NCBI GenBank assembly: GCA_932294295.1
Contig: OW028574.1
Location: forward strand, 28,714,145 to 28,778,144
DNA length: 64,000 bases
Source: Alitta virens
Lineage: Eukaryota; Annelida; Polychaeta; Phyllodocida; Nereididae
Direction of reading: 5' to 3'
The notes beneath the pieces are model-generated. The model did no database searches. It was not told the DNA's origin and saw nothing but the letters and a program-made list of their open reading frames with translations. Of the stretch, positions 38,252-48,300 are shown piece by piece. Each line of letters opens with the position of its first letter. Positions within the stretch are counted from its first letter, which is position 1. Made by a program: the position numbers and the translations under genes.

Positions 38252-39310
38252 GTGATCATGGCAACACAATATTTTTTACAAAATGATCAATCGCCGCCAT
38301 CTTTTACTGGTGAACCGAGCGAGAGCGCCTCAGTGCATCTCCTCAGGTATAATGACTATTTAGCTGAAAATAAGATTACTGAAGCTAAGAAACAGGTGGA
38401 AAGGTTCCGCTTGTATCTAGGTGCTACACCTAGAAAATGGTATGAAGACCACAAGGCTGAATTCGGAGAGGACTTCGAGAAATTAAAACAGATGTTTAGA
38501 GCCAGATTTGGAAAGAGCATCCCACAGTGCGACAGAATTCGCGCTTTCAGATCAACATCATATAAGCAAGGTGAATTTCTAACGGCTTATAAAAACAGAA
38601 TTGCGACCAATGCAACAAAGGCAGGAACAACAGATCCGGAATCCATAAAATTCCAGTTCATTGAAGGGCTACCCATTCACATAAGAGGCCCCATGAGAGC
38701 TAAAAGAGACGCAAGTCTCGATGACTGTTTTCTCACCGCCCAAGCGCTACTTGCAGAAGACACTACCAGCGCACCAGGACACCAAGTTCTAGTAGCTCAA
38801 GAGCTTGGAGCTAAAGCCTTGGACGACATGCAGGACACCCTGATGGCCAAAATGGAGAATCTGATGCTGACAGTACAGAAGGAAGAAAGACAAGAAAGAC
38901 CACCTTCCACAAACAGATACGACCGAAATAGGTCCATCTCCAGAGACAGAGGCAGAGACAGGTCCGCAAACCGATATAATAGCAATAGGTATGATAACCG
39001 ATCAAGCCGAGACAACCGCCCAAATTACAGATCGAGCCAAGACAACCGCTCTAGAAGGGACAGGTCTACAAACCGCTCACAATGGGACAGATCAAACAGC
39101 CGTTCAAGATGGGACAGGTCAGACAGCCGCTCAAAATCAAGGTCAGCATCAACTGACAGAAGAGGCTACAGAGGAAAATCTCCAGCCCCACAACGACAAG
39201 TATCATTTAATTTGATCTGCGATTACTGTCAAAAACCAGGCCACAAAATACTCCAATGCAGAAGGCTGAAACAGCAAATGGAGGATGCTGAACAACAACA
39301 GCATTTTTAG
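38252..39310 (+). CDS. gag: Gag, 352 aa
   Basis: This is the capsid/nucleocapsid precursor of the plus-strand retroelement. Residues about 20-150 match a Ty3/gypsy retrotransposon Gag core (WYEDHKAEFGEDFEKLKQMF, ARFGKSIPQCDR). Residues about 215-305 form an RS/RD-rich basic tract. Residues near 325-338 form a CCHC zinc knuckle, CDYCQKPGHKILQC (C-x2-C-x4-H-x4-C). It ends ...CAT TTT TAG, and the protease-RT frame is open in the -1 register across this stop. Confidence 0.93.
   Translation: MIMATQYFLQNDQSPPSFTGEPSESASVHLLRYNDYLAENKITEAKKQVERFRLYLGATPRKWYEDHKAEFGEDFEKLKQMFRARFGKSIPQCDRIRAFRSTSYKQGEFLTAYKNRIATNATKAGTTDPESIKFQFIEGLPIHIRGPMRAKRDASLDDCFLTAQALLAEDTTSAPGHQVLVAQELGAKALDDMQDTLMAKMENLMLTVQKEERQERPPSTNRYDRNRSISRDRGRDRSANRYNSNRYDNRSSRDNRPNYRSSQDNRSRRDRSTNRSQWDRSNSRSRWDRSDSRSKSRSASTDRRGYRGKSPAPQRQVSFNLICDYCQKPGHKILQCRRLKQQMEDAEQQQHF
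39303..39310 (+). promoter_or_regulatory. Probable -1 frameshift site at the gag stop
   Basis: A run of five T (39304-39308) spans the last sense codon TTT and the stop TAG. A one-base backward slip of the P-site codon keeps TTT pairing and places TTA GAA next, entering the pol frame, which is open from before 39301. Ty3/gypsy elements commonly join Gag and Pol by -1 shifting; use here is inferred. Confidence 0.55.
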
Positions 39311-39540
39311 AAGGGGAACAGACAGGAAGCACCAGCCTCTTTGTAAACCCCGATAGTATAGATAGATCCAATAATGATGAAATATGTTTTAATGTTGTAC
39401 CTTGTATTAGCCAAGTAGATGCCATAGATAGTTTTCAAAATGTCAAATCACAAAATTCATCCTTTCATGCCACCTCACCAATCGACACAGCTCATACTCA
39501 GTCACCAAATCATCTTGTTTCAAACCCAGAACTATCATTC

Positions 39541-42420
39541 ATGGAAACAAGCATATCATCCCTAGCACAGGACAGAGCTCCTGAGCATAGTACAGAAAAA
39601 CATGTATGTCAAAAACCCAATAGGGGTTACAATTGTATTAATGATGATGAAAAATGTATGAATATCACAGGTCCCACTCCACAGACGGAGTCTATCATAC
39701 ATATACCGACGCAAGAGGACACAATGACGTTGCAATTGTCCAAACAAAATATGACAATGGCCGTCCTTCCCAATAGAGAGAAACTACTCACTCTTTTTGA
39801 CTCCGGGGCAACAAAATCACTGATATGTAAGACCTCAATTGAAAATTCCCCATATTTGACAAAATTACAGAAAATTCCAACAACACCAGTCAAATTCAAA
39901 GTTGGCAATGGCCAATATATTACTTCAAATTACGCCATTCAATTTTCATGTAAAATTAGTGGCCATACTTTTGACATTACTGCATTAGCAGTAAATGCAT
40001 TAGGTGGTATCAATTTTATCATTGGCAACGAAGCATTAGAACAGCTTGATGCCAGCCTAGATTTTAAGAAACACAAAGTCTACTTTAAAAGACGTCCAGT
40101 CGCGTTTCAACCACTACACGACGTCATTTTACAATCAGGCCAAACCAAAACTATCACGCTAACTGGCCATCTCCCAAGGCAATTTGCCCACTCCCAAGGA
40201 GTGTTAAAGACAACTAAACGATTCAGTCCCTTTGCACTGCATAAAATGCTAGTGAAATTCAATAATGGAATTGCACAAATTATTGTCACAAATCCATTTA
40301 AGACAGTCCGACGCATCCCTAGACATGCCATTGTCGCCACATTTAATTTCCACAGTGTATTGAACTCTTACAACCATGTCAAATCTGTTAATCAAAATCA
40401 GCAGGACACAACATTACTGTGTTTTACCCTGACAGAACAGACACAACAACGGACACACACAGAGGAGACCACAACAGCGACGACTGACACACAAATGGAC
40501 AGAGACATCTCACGTGCAGAAATGAGAAAGATCAAAGTCAAGAAGTATCCATTTTTGGAACACAATGACATACGACTCGACATGTACGATGACGAAATTA
40601 TCTCTAAAGATGTACTGCTACAGGACAGTATATTGACAGAAACTGACAAGACCAGACTGAAGCAATTACTCAGTCAATATAAAGAGGCATTCAGCCTACA
40701 CAACGAAGTCGGCAATTCCAATCTTACTATTGATTTTAATTTGTCAGACGAAACGCCATTTTTTATCAGGCCATTTACAGTGTCACCAAATGAAAAGCCA
40801 CTGATAGACAAAGAACTCACCAAATTGGTACAAATGGGAGTATTGAAGGAAAACTCATCTCAATATTCGAGTCCCATTATGTTGTTAAACAAGAAAGGTA
40901 CTACAGCTAAAAGGTTAGTCACTGATTTTAGACATTTGAACAAAAGAATAATCAAGAGGAATCTGCCATTTCCCTTGATCAGAGATGCATTACAAGTCAT
41001 AGGCCATGCAGAGCCTACGGTAGTCAGCGTCATCGACTTGAAGCAGGCATACTACTGTTTGCAACTCAGTCAAAAAGCATCTAATTACTGTTCAATAACT
41101 TCATACAGTGGAGGAGCTACCTATAGTTATAAAAGATTACCTATGGGGTTAAATATATCACCATGTGAGTTCCAGAAACACATAAACAACATATTGAACC
41201 AATATAAAACAAAGGAATATTGTATTGGAATTATGGACGACTTGATCGTTTTTTCTAAATCAACCGAGGACCACTTTTTCCATGTGGAAACAATCCTCAA
41301 AGCCTTGCATGATCATGGGCTCAAAGTTGCACCTGATAAGGCTAAATTATTTAGAAGACAAGTTGTTTACATGGGCCATGAAATTGTAATTAATGGTAAC
41401 CATGCTGGCATCCGACCGCTCAAGCAGCGCACGGAAGCAATCATCAAAATGCCCATCCCAGCCACAAAAAGACAACTCAAAGGTTTCATTGGAAAAGTTT
41501 CTTACCTTGCTATGTTTATTCCACAATTGCAAACATTGTTGAGACCATTACATGCAATGACATCCAAGAAATCCGTTTTTAATTGGGTTGAAGAATGCCA
41601 AACTGCTTATGATGAAATCATAAAGCGGCTGACAAAACCACCAGTCTTAGCAATGCCAAACAGCTATGGCAAGTTCAAGTTGTATACTGACACCTCCAAA
41701 GTAGGAGTAGGTGCCAGTCTATGGCAGGTACAAAATAATACAGACAGATTAATTGCGTATTTTTCCAAGTCTCTTCCACCCGCAGTTGCTAATTACAGCA
41801 TCACGGAGATGGAACTTAAGGGTTTAACCCTCGCAACAGAAGCATTTCGTTATCTGCTTAAATGTACTGATTTTGATGTTTTCACGGACCATGCAGCCAT
41901 CCCACAGATTCTGAGATCCAAGAATGAGCCAGCCACAAACCGCATTAAGCGACTCCTTGAGAGACTCTCCAACTACTCCATGGATGTCCATTATGTCAAA
42001 GGTAAATCCTTGGTCATTGCTGACTACCTCTCCAGGTACCCACCGAAATGCAGCGACCCACATGAATGCCATGACATTGCATTTGTTGTCACGCGCAGCC
42101 AAGCTAAAGCTGCTACAAGCGCGACGCCTAATTGCACTCCAGCAGTGCCTCAACAAATCCCAGTCGTTCACTCAACTGCAAAATCACAGCAACCACAACG
42201 ACGAGGTAGACCAAGACGAGACAGAACAACATCACAAGAAATCCCAGTGACTGACTTACGACAGTCCAACCCACAGCCACGCCCAGGTGATGGGGCAGCG
42301 CCCAGCGCTCCCATGCCCCCGCCACAGCAAGCTGAGGGGACAGCACAGCAGTCCCAATCCCAAAGACAAGCTTTTGTCTCCGGATTTAAGACAACAGTCA
42401 ATACAGACCGACTAGACTAG
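39541..42420 (+). CDS. pol: Pol part 1: protease, reverse transcriptase, RNase H (959 aa from first Met)
   Basis: The frame is open from about 39301, so the real product is probably a Gag-Pol fusion. The aspartic protease is at LFDSGATKSLI (about residue 87). RT motifs include VTDFRHLNKR, VIDLKQAYYCLQL and KRLPMGLNISPCEF; the catalytic box reads GIMDDLIVF (D566, D567), with Ile where Tyr or Phe is usual. RNase H carries YTDTSKVG, the ITEMELKGL glutamate, FTDHAAIPQI and IADYLSR. The C-terminus is a Gln/Pro/Arg-rich linker. It ends with two consecutive TAG codons. Integrase is absent from this frame and follows in the -1 frame. Confidence 0.95.
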   Translation: METSISSLAQDRAPEHSTEKHVCQKPNRGYNCINDDEKCMNITGPTPQTESIIHIPTQEDTMTLQLSKQNMTMAVLPNREKLLTLFDSGATKSLICKTSIENSPYLTKLQKIPTTPVKFKVGNGQYITSNYAIQFSCKISGHTFDITALAVNALGGINFIIGNEALEQLDASLDFKKHKVYFKRRPVAFQPLHDVILQSGQTKTITLTGHLPRQFAHSQGVLKTTKRFSPFALHKMLVKFNNGIAQIIVTNPFKTVRRIPRHAIVATFNFHSVLNSYNHVKSVNQNQQDTTLLCFTLTEQTQQRTHTEETTTATTDTQMDRDISRAEMRKIKVKKYPFLEHNDIRLDMYDDEIISKDVLLQDSILTETDKTRLKQLLSQYKEAFSLHNEVGNSNLTIDFNLSDETPFFIRPFTVSPNEKPLIDKELTKLVQMGVLKENSSQYSSPIMLLNKKGTTAKRLVTDFRHLNKRIIKRNLPFPLIRDALQVIGHAEPTVVSVIDLKQAYYCLQLSQKASNYCSITSYSGGATYSYKRLPMGLNISPCEFQKHINNILNQYKTKEYCIGIMDDLIVFSKSTEDHFFHVETILKALHDHGLKVAPDKAKLFRRQVVYMGHEIVINGNHAGIRPLKQRTEAIIKMPIPATKRQLKGFIGKVSYLAMFIPQLQTLLRPLHAMTSKKSVFNWVEECQTAYDEIIKRLTKPPVLAMPNSYGKFKLYTDTSKVGVGASLWQVQNNTDRLIAYFSKSLPPAVANYSITEMELKGLTLATEAFRYLLKCTDFDVFTDHAAIPQILRSKNEPATNRIKRLLERLSNYSMDVHYVKGKSLVIADYLSRYPPKCSDPHECHDIAFVVTRSQAKAATSATPNCTPAVPQQIPVVHSTAKSQQPQRRGRPRRDRTTSQEIPVTDLRQSNPQPRPGDGAAPSAPMPPPQQAEGTAQQSQSQRQAFVSGFKTTVNTDRLD

Positions 42421-42509
42421 TAGATACTATAACACAAGATCTACAACCACACAGTCAACAGACAACTGACTCAACTGACCATATAACTGAGACACACACA
42501 CGTGCACCA

Positions 42510-44372
42510 ATGCACATGACAAATGACTTGGTAACATTGCAACTAAATACGGACAATGTTTGGGCTAAACACCTACCCAAACAGAAGGAAATTGACAAAA
42601 TGGTGAAGAAAATTCAGTCCAAAGTCTTGAAAAATTACCACCTACCGTATAATAAAAGAGAAGTAGCTCGTTTACAAGCAAATTGTGCAAATTTCAAGGA
42701 TATATATGCATATATTACTGAAGGTCTCCTACCACCAGCCAAAGGTGCTGCTAAGAGAATCATGTTGCTATGTGAAGAGTATCTCATTATTGACCATGTA
42801 TTATTCAAAATTTCCAGCAAAGACGATGAGTTACACATTAGATTGGCAGTACCACAAGAATTGGTCCCACTAATTATCTCATTACATCATGACAATCTGT
42901 TGGCATGCCATCAAGGTATCCTCAGAGTAGCTGCCACCATCAAACAAAGGTTCTATTTTCCACACTTGCACCAGCAGGTCACTCAATATATTAGAACTTG
43001 CACTACCTGCCAACAACGTAAGTCACCAATCAATGCTGAAAGACCTTTTGAATTGAATATACCCGTCTCATACGCCCCATATTCCAAAATATACGCAGAT
43101 CTCAAGCAGATGCCTGCTTCTTCTGCAGGGTATAAATACATTCTTGTACTTGTATGTAATATCACAAGATTTGTCACTCTGGTTCCATTACAGAACAAAG
43201 ATTGCGCTTCAGTGGCCGAAGCAGTGTTACAAAAGTGTGCACTCCAATATGGCCCTTGCCAAGAATTTATCACTGACCTTGGTAAGGAATGGGACAACCG
43301 TGTGTTACAATACATGTTCAAAGCGCTAAAGATAGATCACAAATTTGTTTCAGTGGGAAACCACAAGGCAAACAAGTGCGAGCGTTTTATTGGATCAATA
43401 GCCAATCTCATTACAGCATGTCTGACAGAAAATGGACATGAATGGCCATTATATGTCAACTCAGTAGCGTATGCCTACAATTCTTTTTCCAGCCCAGCAT
43501 TAGGTAACATGTCTCCATACTACTTATTGTATTTAAGACAACCACCAACCACATTTCAATGTGGAGAAGTCACCGACATGGCAATGTCGTATAAAGCCTA
43601 TGTTGAGAAACTGAAAAACAGATTGGAAAAAGTAGGAAAAACTATGTTAGATTTACAAGCAAAAGCCCAGAATGAGCAAGCGCGGAGACAGTTAAACAAA
43701 ACTGACAAATTCCCACTCTTTTCTGAGGATATGCTAGTTTATCTATTGGCGCCTAGCGCAAGTGCTTTGCAGACAAACTCTAAGAAAATTCGCTTAGACT
43801 ATGTAGGACCACTAGTAATCAAAGAAATGTTAGACAGGTCCCATGCATTGTTAGAGACACTTGAAGGCCAACGCCTGACTGGTATTTTCCATGTAAATAG
43901 ACTCAAAATAGCATGGCTCCGCACTGATGCAGGCAGCATCAGCAGCGTCAGAGACCTAAGGGCTAAGACAACAAACATTGTCACAAATGAGAAAGGCAAC
44001 AATCTTGCACCACCGCATGCATATTGCAAAGTTAAAACTGCAGCAGCAGACAACCAACATGTATTGCAAAATTGTGTACGCAATGCAAAGCAAAATAACA
44101 ACCTTGCAGCAGCTATTTTGCTAGAATCTGACCACATAGACAGGCTAATAGCCCATACACAACTGTCAGATGGTACTTTTGAGGTCTCCAGAGCCCGTTT
44201 TAAAAATGGATGTTTACAAGTGCTAGTTCAACTAGACAACAGTGGTAAACACGCTTGGATTGATCTTAGTACACATCCGCAGTACACGGATGGAATGCAA
44301 AATAAAATCTTAGAGAATAGACACATCAGAGTGTGTGGATCTAAGAAATATTTTGCTCACAGCTTTCTTTAA
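42510..44372 (+). CDS. pol: Pol part 2: integrase, separate ORF (620 aa)
   Basis: The frame is -1 relative to the RT ORF and open from 42390, overlapping it by about 30 nt; the first Met is at 42510. The HHCC zinc domain runs about residues 125-172 (HHDNLLACHQG, CTTCQQRK). The catalytic triad is D in IYADLKQM, D in FITDLGKEWD and E in NKCERFIGS, with 34 residues between the second D and E. The GPY/F module DYVGPLVIKEML lies near residue 428. A C-terminal extension of about 170 residues has no recognised fold. An integrase outside the RT frame is unusual for Ty3/gypsy. Expression by frameshift, re-initiation or splicing is not resolved. Confidence 0.92.
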   Translation: MHMTNDLVTLQLNTDNVWAKHLPKQKEIDKMVKKIQSKVLKNYHLPYNKREVARLQANCANFKDIYAYITEGLLPPAKGAAKRIMLLCEEYLIIDHVLFKISSKDDELHIRLAVPQELVPLIISLHHDNLLACHQGILRVAATIKQRFYFPHLHQQVTQYIRTCTTCQQRKSPINAERPFELNIPVSYAPYSKIYADLKQMPASSAGYKYILVLVCNITRFVTLVPLQNKDCASVAEAVLQKCALQYGPCQEFITDLGKEWDNRVLQYMFKALKIDHKFVSVGNHKANKCERFIGSIANLITACLTENGHEWPLYVNSVAYAYNSFSSPALGNMSPYYLLYLRQPPTTFQCGEVTDMAMSYKAYVEKLKNRLEKVGKTMLDLQAKAQNEQARRQLNKTDKFPLFSEDMLVYLLAPSASALQTNSKKIRLDYVGPLVIKEMLDRSHALLETLEGQRLTGIFHVNRLKIAWLRTDAGSISSVRDLRAKTTNIVTNEKGNNLAPPHAYCKVKTAAADNQHVLQNCVRNAKQNNNLAAAILLESDHIDRLIAHTQLSDGTFEVSRARFKNGCLQVLVQLDNSGKHAWIDLSTHPQYTDGMQNKILENRHIRVCGSKKYFAHSFL

Positions 44373-45426
44373 CAAAAGCAGTTTGTATATTAGTTGTATA
44401 TAGTCCTAGATTTATGTATTATTATTGTTATTGCTAGATACAGGCGAAGGCCATATGTTGTCCAGTGAGGACACATATCAATGCCTTCAAATGTTAGGAA
44501 TTTCTATGTTTTATAATTTACTGATTGGCCATATGGCAGTCTATGGTAAGACTACATATCATGCCAATACAGTCCACGTTTTGTATGGATCTAAACTGGT
44601 GCAAAAGTTTACTTATGTCATATTACTGGTATATTACCAAGTCATAGCGCAACCTTCCTTGCGCTATTCAAAATATAAATAAGGAATTTATAGGGCCACT
44701 AGCCAGGCGCTATCCAAAACAAATTTTAGGCATTTTAAATAGGGCTTTTCCTAGCGCTATGCAAAAATAAAAGAGGACCATGTTAATAATACAAGCGCTG
44801 TCCCTAGCGTTGCAACATTAATGTTATGAAATAAGGGTTAGTGGTAAGTTTCCAGCCACTACAAATAATTAAAATGGAATATTTTGGCGCATTCACCCTG
44901 ACGCCACTTACATAAAGTATTTAATCAGGGTTTTAGAATGTTTCAAATAAACATCAACCGTCAAAGACGGGATGCATTCACATGTATCAAACTACAATGC
45001 CAATTAGAAGATACAACTTGCATGGCAAGATACTTCTAAGGGCCACATTCTGTTCAATACAATGACAGAGCACAATGCCGTGTCAATAGACGTGCAAAAG
45101 CCACTGTCAATTGACGGCCACGTGTAATTTACACACACGGAACAAAGCAACAAAGCCACTTTGTCTGTTGTGTAAACAGATGCCATCCGCATCTTTGAAC
45201 CAATTTGTAACTTATTCAATGGCATTCCCTAAACAGGAATCCTCAATTACAATTATCGCTCATTACATCCCATCCCATTCTTTCATCTCATTTACCTCAT
45301 TGTGCATTTCAAGCCTTTATGTCACAGATAGTACCAGCAGGGTGATTGTCACCTCACATATAATCCAATTACCAAACAACCACCCAAATGTTAATACCTA
45401 ATTTTCCAATTAGGGCTACATGAAAG

Positions 45427-45600
45427 GGGGTACAAACGTCACTATGACGTAACAATACAGCGACACATGCGCAAACCACCCAGCATCTGATTGGTAGAGG
45501 ACACAGACGCATGCGCAGTCCGGCACATACGGGCACTTCAGGACCCTTTTAAAAAGAGCCCTCAAACCTGGAATTAGGCAGTTCTCTGTAGGACATCACA
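45427..45600 (+). promoter_or_regulatory. Putative internal promoter of env
   Basis: Seen in order: a CRE-like tgacgtaa (45445-45452), acatgcgca (45465-45473), a CCAAT box in reverse (gattgg, 45489-45494), an NRF-1-like gcatgcgcag (45509-45518), and a TATA-like ttttaaaaag (45547-45556). An initiator-like ggcagttc has its CA at 45579-45580, about 32 nt after the TATA start. The env ATG is at 45622. The spacing fits a core promoter; activity is inferred. Confidence 0.55.
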
Positions 45601-45621
45601 ACCTTCTGATCCACCGTCAGC

Positions 45622-47655
45622 ATGTTTGTATTATGCCTGGTACTCGGATTTAGCGCTGCAAATGCCATCTACACAACTAATTTAGTTGTTAGACCAAATG
45701 TAGGCGCGGTCTTCGTAAAAGAAAGGACCATCAATGTGTCTCCAATGGTTTGGCACCACACAATTGCCATTCCATTTTTTCTGACACTACCATCACTCGA
45801 CATAGAACCATGCTGCCCTCCAGACTCAGACGATGCTAACTGCCAGGACGCTCTACGAATGCAAGATTTTTTCAAGCAGATGATCAGCGCCTTGACCTCA
45901 GACGTCCAACAGGTCCAACTTGCGATCAGAGATATGATGACCAGTCGCACGCATCACGAGAGGAAACGTAGAGCCCTAATGAATTTTCTTGGAGACATTG
46001 CCAAGAAGATCATTGGAGTGGCCACCGAAGATGACATCAAGGTACTGCAGGCGCACATCAACCAACTAGCGTCACTAATTGCAACTGAGAAGACCGACCG
46101 CATACATGATGTCATCAAATTGCACTCGATTGAAGTTAAAGTCAATCATAGGATCGACAAAATCGGAAAGCATGTCTTGGACCTCGACAACACACTGACA
46201 GAAATGACCCAACAACTACAAATACTAAGTGAGTACCGACTGTTTACCGATTCTTTGGCAGAGAAAATACACTATAATGCTCAACAGATAAATAACACTA
46301 ACAAATTTATACACTGGGCTAATAATTTCAATATACACATTCACGCACTCACACAATTACACTCATCCATGATGGCTAGCCTTAAAGACATGACAGAGCT
46401 AGTTGCAGGCCGCCTATCGCCAAACATTATTGATCCTGCACATTTAAGTATCATTTTAAAAGATATCAATGACAACCTTCGCAATAACTCTAAAGGTCTC
46501 TTTGTAACCGCTGATATCACCCCGTATTACAGAGACTCCCACCTAGTATCCACCACATATGATTCCACCCACATCTATATTAAAATTCGTATTCCCATTT
46601 CAACAATGTCCTCCCAATTTACCTTATACCATGTAGACATCTTGCCAGTGCCCGCAGCACATCATACTAATGTATATACGATGTTACTGGACGTAAAACC
46701 CTTCTTTGCCATTTCCACATTTAATGACTCATATTTTCTGTTAGACCACCACCAGCTGCCATCTAAGTCACAATTCAACACTAAAAACATCATTCCACAA
46801 TCTACAGCCACACTCACTTGTGCACTCGCTTTATTCTTTGGCTACTCTTCGTCTATCCTTTATTCTTGTAAACACACTTTACTCAATAATCCTCCACTCC
46901 TTAAAGAATTCGTCTATAATCTTCCCACAGGGGGCTACCTAATATACACTCCGAGGCGCGTGTGGAACACCACTTGCCCTCCAAACTCGACCATCTCGCA
47001 TAATGGTCTCTTTACTATTAACTTACAATGTCTTTGCTCTGTCTACTCGTACCAAACTCAGCTTCATGCTGATTCTCTCCAATGCACCACTTCTAACACA
47101 ACAATACAATATAGCGCTAACTACCTTATATATCGCAAACTTTTCAAACATACTTTCTCACACAACCTCACAATAAATGACTACACCTCTGAACAATACA
47201 ACTTTCATCTGCCAAGGTCACTACACGACAAACTCGACCTCACCACAGTCCAATTAAGGGACAAAGACGACGAACTGCTACAAACTGACTTAGACAGCTT
47301 CACAGCTTCCGACACAACTGACACTACAATCACTGTCACCAACTGGCTGGACCATGACAATGCTTCCATCGCATCCGCTTGCGTTGCTTTACTCGTATTG
47401 CTTCTGCAAATAGGATCTGTCGGTGTAATTATGTACTTGTTCCGCACAGTACATCGTCTACAACAGCTGACACTTGCCACAGCAGCCATCGTCGGCACAG
47501 CACAGGCAGTAGAATTTTACCTGCCTACTACAGCCATGCCTACATCAGCCCCAGTAGCAACTGATTCAAGCCCAGTATGGCGTATTGCCATAATTACAAC
47601 GGCACTTCTACTATCAATTATCAATACCATCCTGATAATTGCAGACCGTTTCTAG
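45622..47655 (+). CDS. env: Env-like membrane fusion glycoprotein (F-type), 677 aa
   Basis: The signal peptide is MFVLCLVLGFSAANA. A furin-type site RKRR at residues 114-117 is followed directly by a hydrophobic, Gly-containing segment (ALMNFLGDIAKKIIG) and a long heptad-rich coiled-coil region (about 135-220). This is the arrangement of baculovirus F and errantivirus Env proteins. Cysteines and N-glycosylation sequons fill the ectodomain. Membrane segments lie near residues 583-608 (SACVALLVLLLQIGSVGVIM) and 653-676 (IAIITTALLLSIINTILII). It stops at TAG 47653-47655, but the same frame stays open for another 215 codons. Confidence 0.85.
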   Translation: MFVLCLVLGFSAANAIYTTNLVVRPNVGAVFVKERTINVSPMVWHHTIAIPFFLTLPSLDIEPCCPPDSDDANCQDALRMQDFFKQMISALTSDVQQVQLAIRDMMTSRTHHERKRRALMNFLGDIAKKIIGVATEDDIKVLQAHINQLASLIATEKTDRIHDVIKLHSIEVKVNHRIDKIGKHVLDLDNTLTEMTQQLQILSEYRLFTDSLAEKIHYNAQQINNTNKFIHWANNFNIHIHALTQLHSSMMASLKDMTELVAGRLSPNIIDPAHLSIILKDINDNLRNNSKGLFVTADITPYYRDSHLVSTTYDSTHIYIKIRIPISTMSSQFTLYHVDILPVPAAHHTNVYTMLLDVKPFFAISTFNDSYFLLDHHQLPSKSQFNTKNIIPQSTATLTCALALFFGYSSSILYSCKHTLLNNPPLLKEFVYNLPTGGYLIYTPRRVWNTTCPPNSTISHNGLFTINLQCLCSVYSYQTQLHADSLQCTTSNTTIQYSANYLIYRKLFKHTFSHNLTINDYTSEQYNFHLPRSLHDKLDLTTVQLRDKDDELLQTDLDSFTASDTTDTTITVTNWLDHDNASIASACVALLVLLLQIGSVGVIMYLFRTVHRLQQLTLATAAIVGTAQAVEFYLPTTAMPTSAPVATDSSPVWRIAIITTALLLSIINTILIIADRF

Positions 47656-47709
47656 CCAGCATGTGCATCTCTACATTCCAATACACAACTGGAATCTTTA
47701 CAAACAGAT

Positions 47710-48300
47710 TTGTATATGTGTTTGTACTCCAACGACACATTCATGCACATAAAAATCACAACCCTCCCATACGATCTACAGGCGATTACTTGCATACGCA
47801 ACGTCCGTATTTCGCAATTCCAGACAGTATGGAGGGGACTTTGTGGATTTGTGGCAGTAAATTGGGGTGCCCTAGACCTAGCAACTGATACCGCCCGCAT
47901 ATCACCTTCAGCGGAAACCAGACTTCAGTGGGCCCATTATGCCTCATGCAAGAAATTGTGTAGGGAAGCCCACACAGCCAAAGTTGTCTTGTTGCAGGCC
48001 AACAATGCCTGGACCATTAGTAACTGGTCCAAATTGAAGACCCCAAGAAGCGGTCTACCACTCCCGACATACCGTACGCGCCGCCTGTCGGAATCAGCGG
48101 CGGGATCGCCCTTGATGCCACCGGCCACTGACGGATTAGAGCCAAACAGGGTCCGCTGGCAAGCACCAACGCCATCAACATCGGCAACACTCCCGACAAC
48201 GTCTGTCGAGGCAACATCAGCCTCAAACATCTCAGACGATGAAGAACTACACACGCCCCCCACAGGATTGAACGTTGTAAAACTTATAGTCCAACCATAA
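47710..48300 (+). CDS. Env-tail ORF in frame with env beyond a TAG, 196 aa
   Basis: It is in exactly the same frame as env; only the TAG at 47653-47655 separates them, and no other stop lies between 47656 and 47710. The first half (HIKITTLPYDLQ, WRGLCGFVAVNWGALDL, LQWAHYASCKKLCREAH) aligns without long gaps to the C-terminal part of the 57066-58007 ORF of the other retroelement. The second half is Ser/Thr/Pro-rich. It may be translated by readthrough, by re-initiation, or not at all. I recognise no known family. Confidence 0.6.
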   Translation: MYMCLYSNDTFMHIKITTLPYDLQAITCIRNVRISQFQTVWRGLCGFVAVNWGALDLATDTARISPSAETRLQWAHYASCKKLCREAHTAKVVLLQANNAWTISNWSKLKTPRSGLPLPTYRTRRLSESAAGSPLMPPATDGLEPNRVRWQAPTPSTSATLPTTSVEATSASNISDDEELHTPPTGLNVVKLIVQP

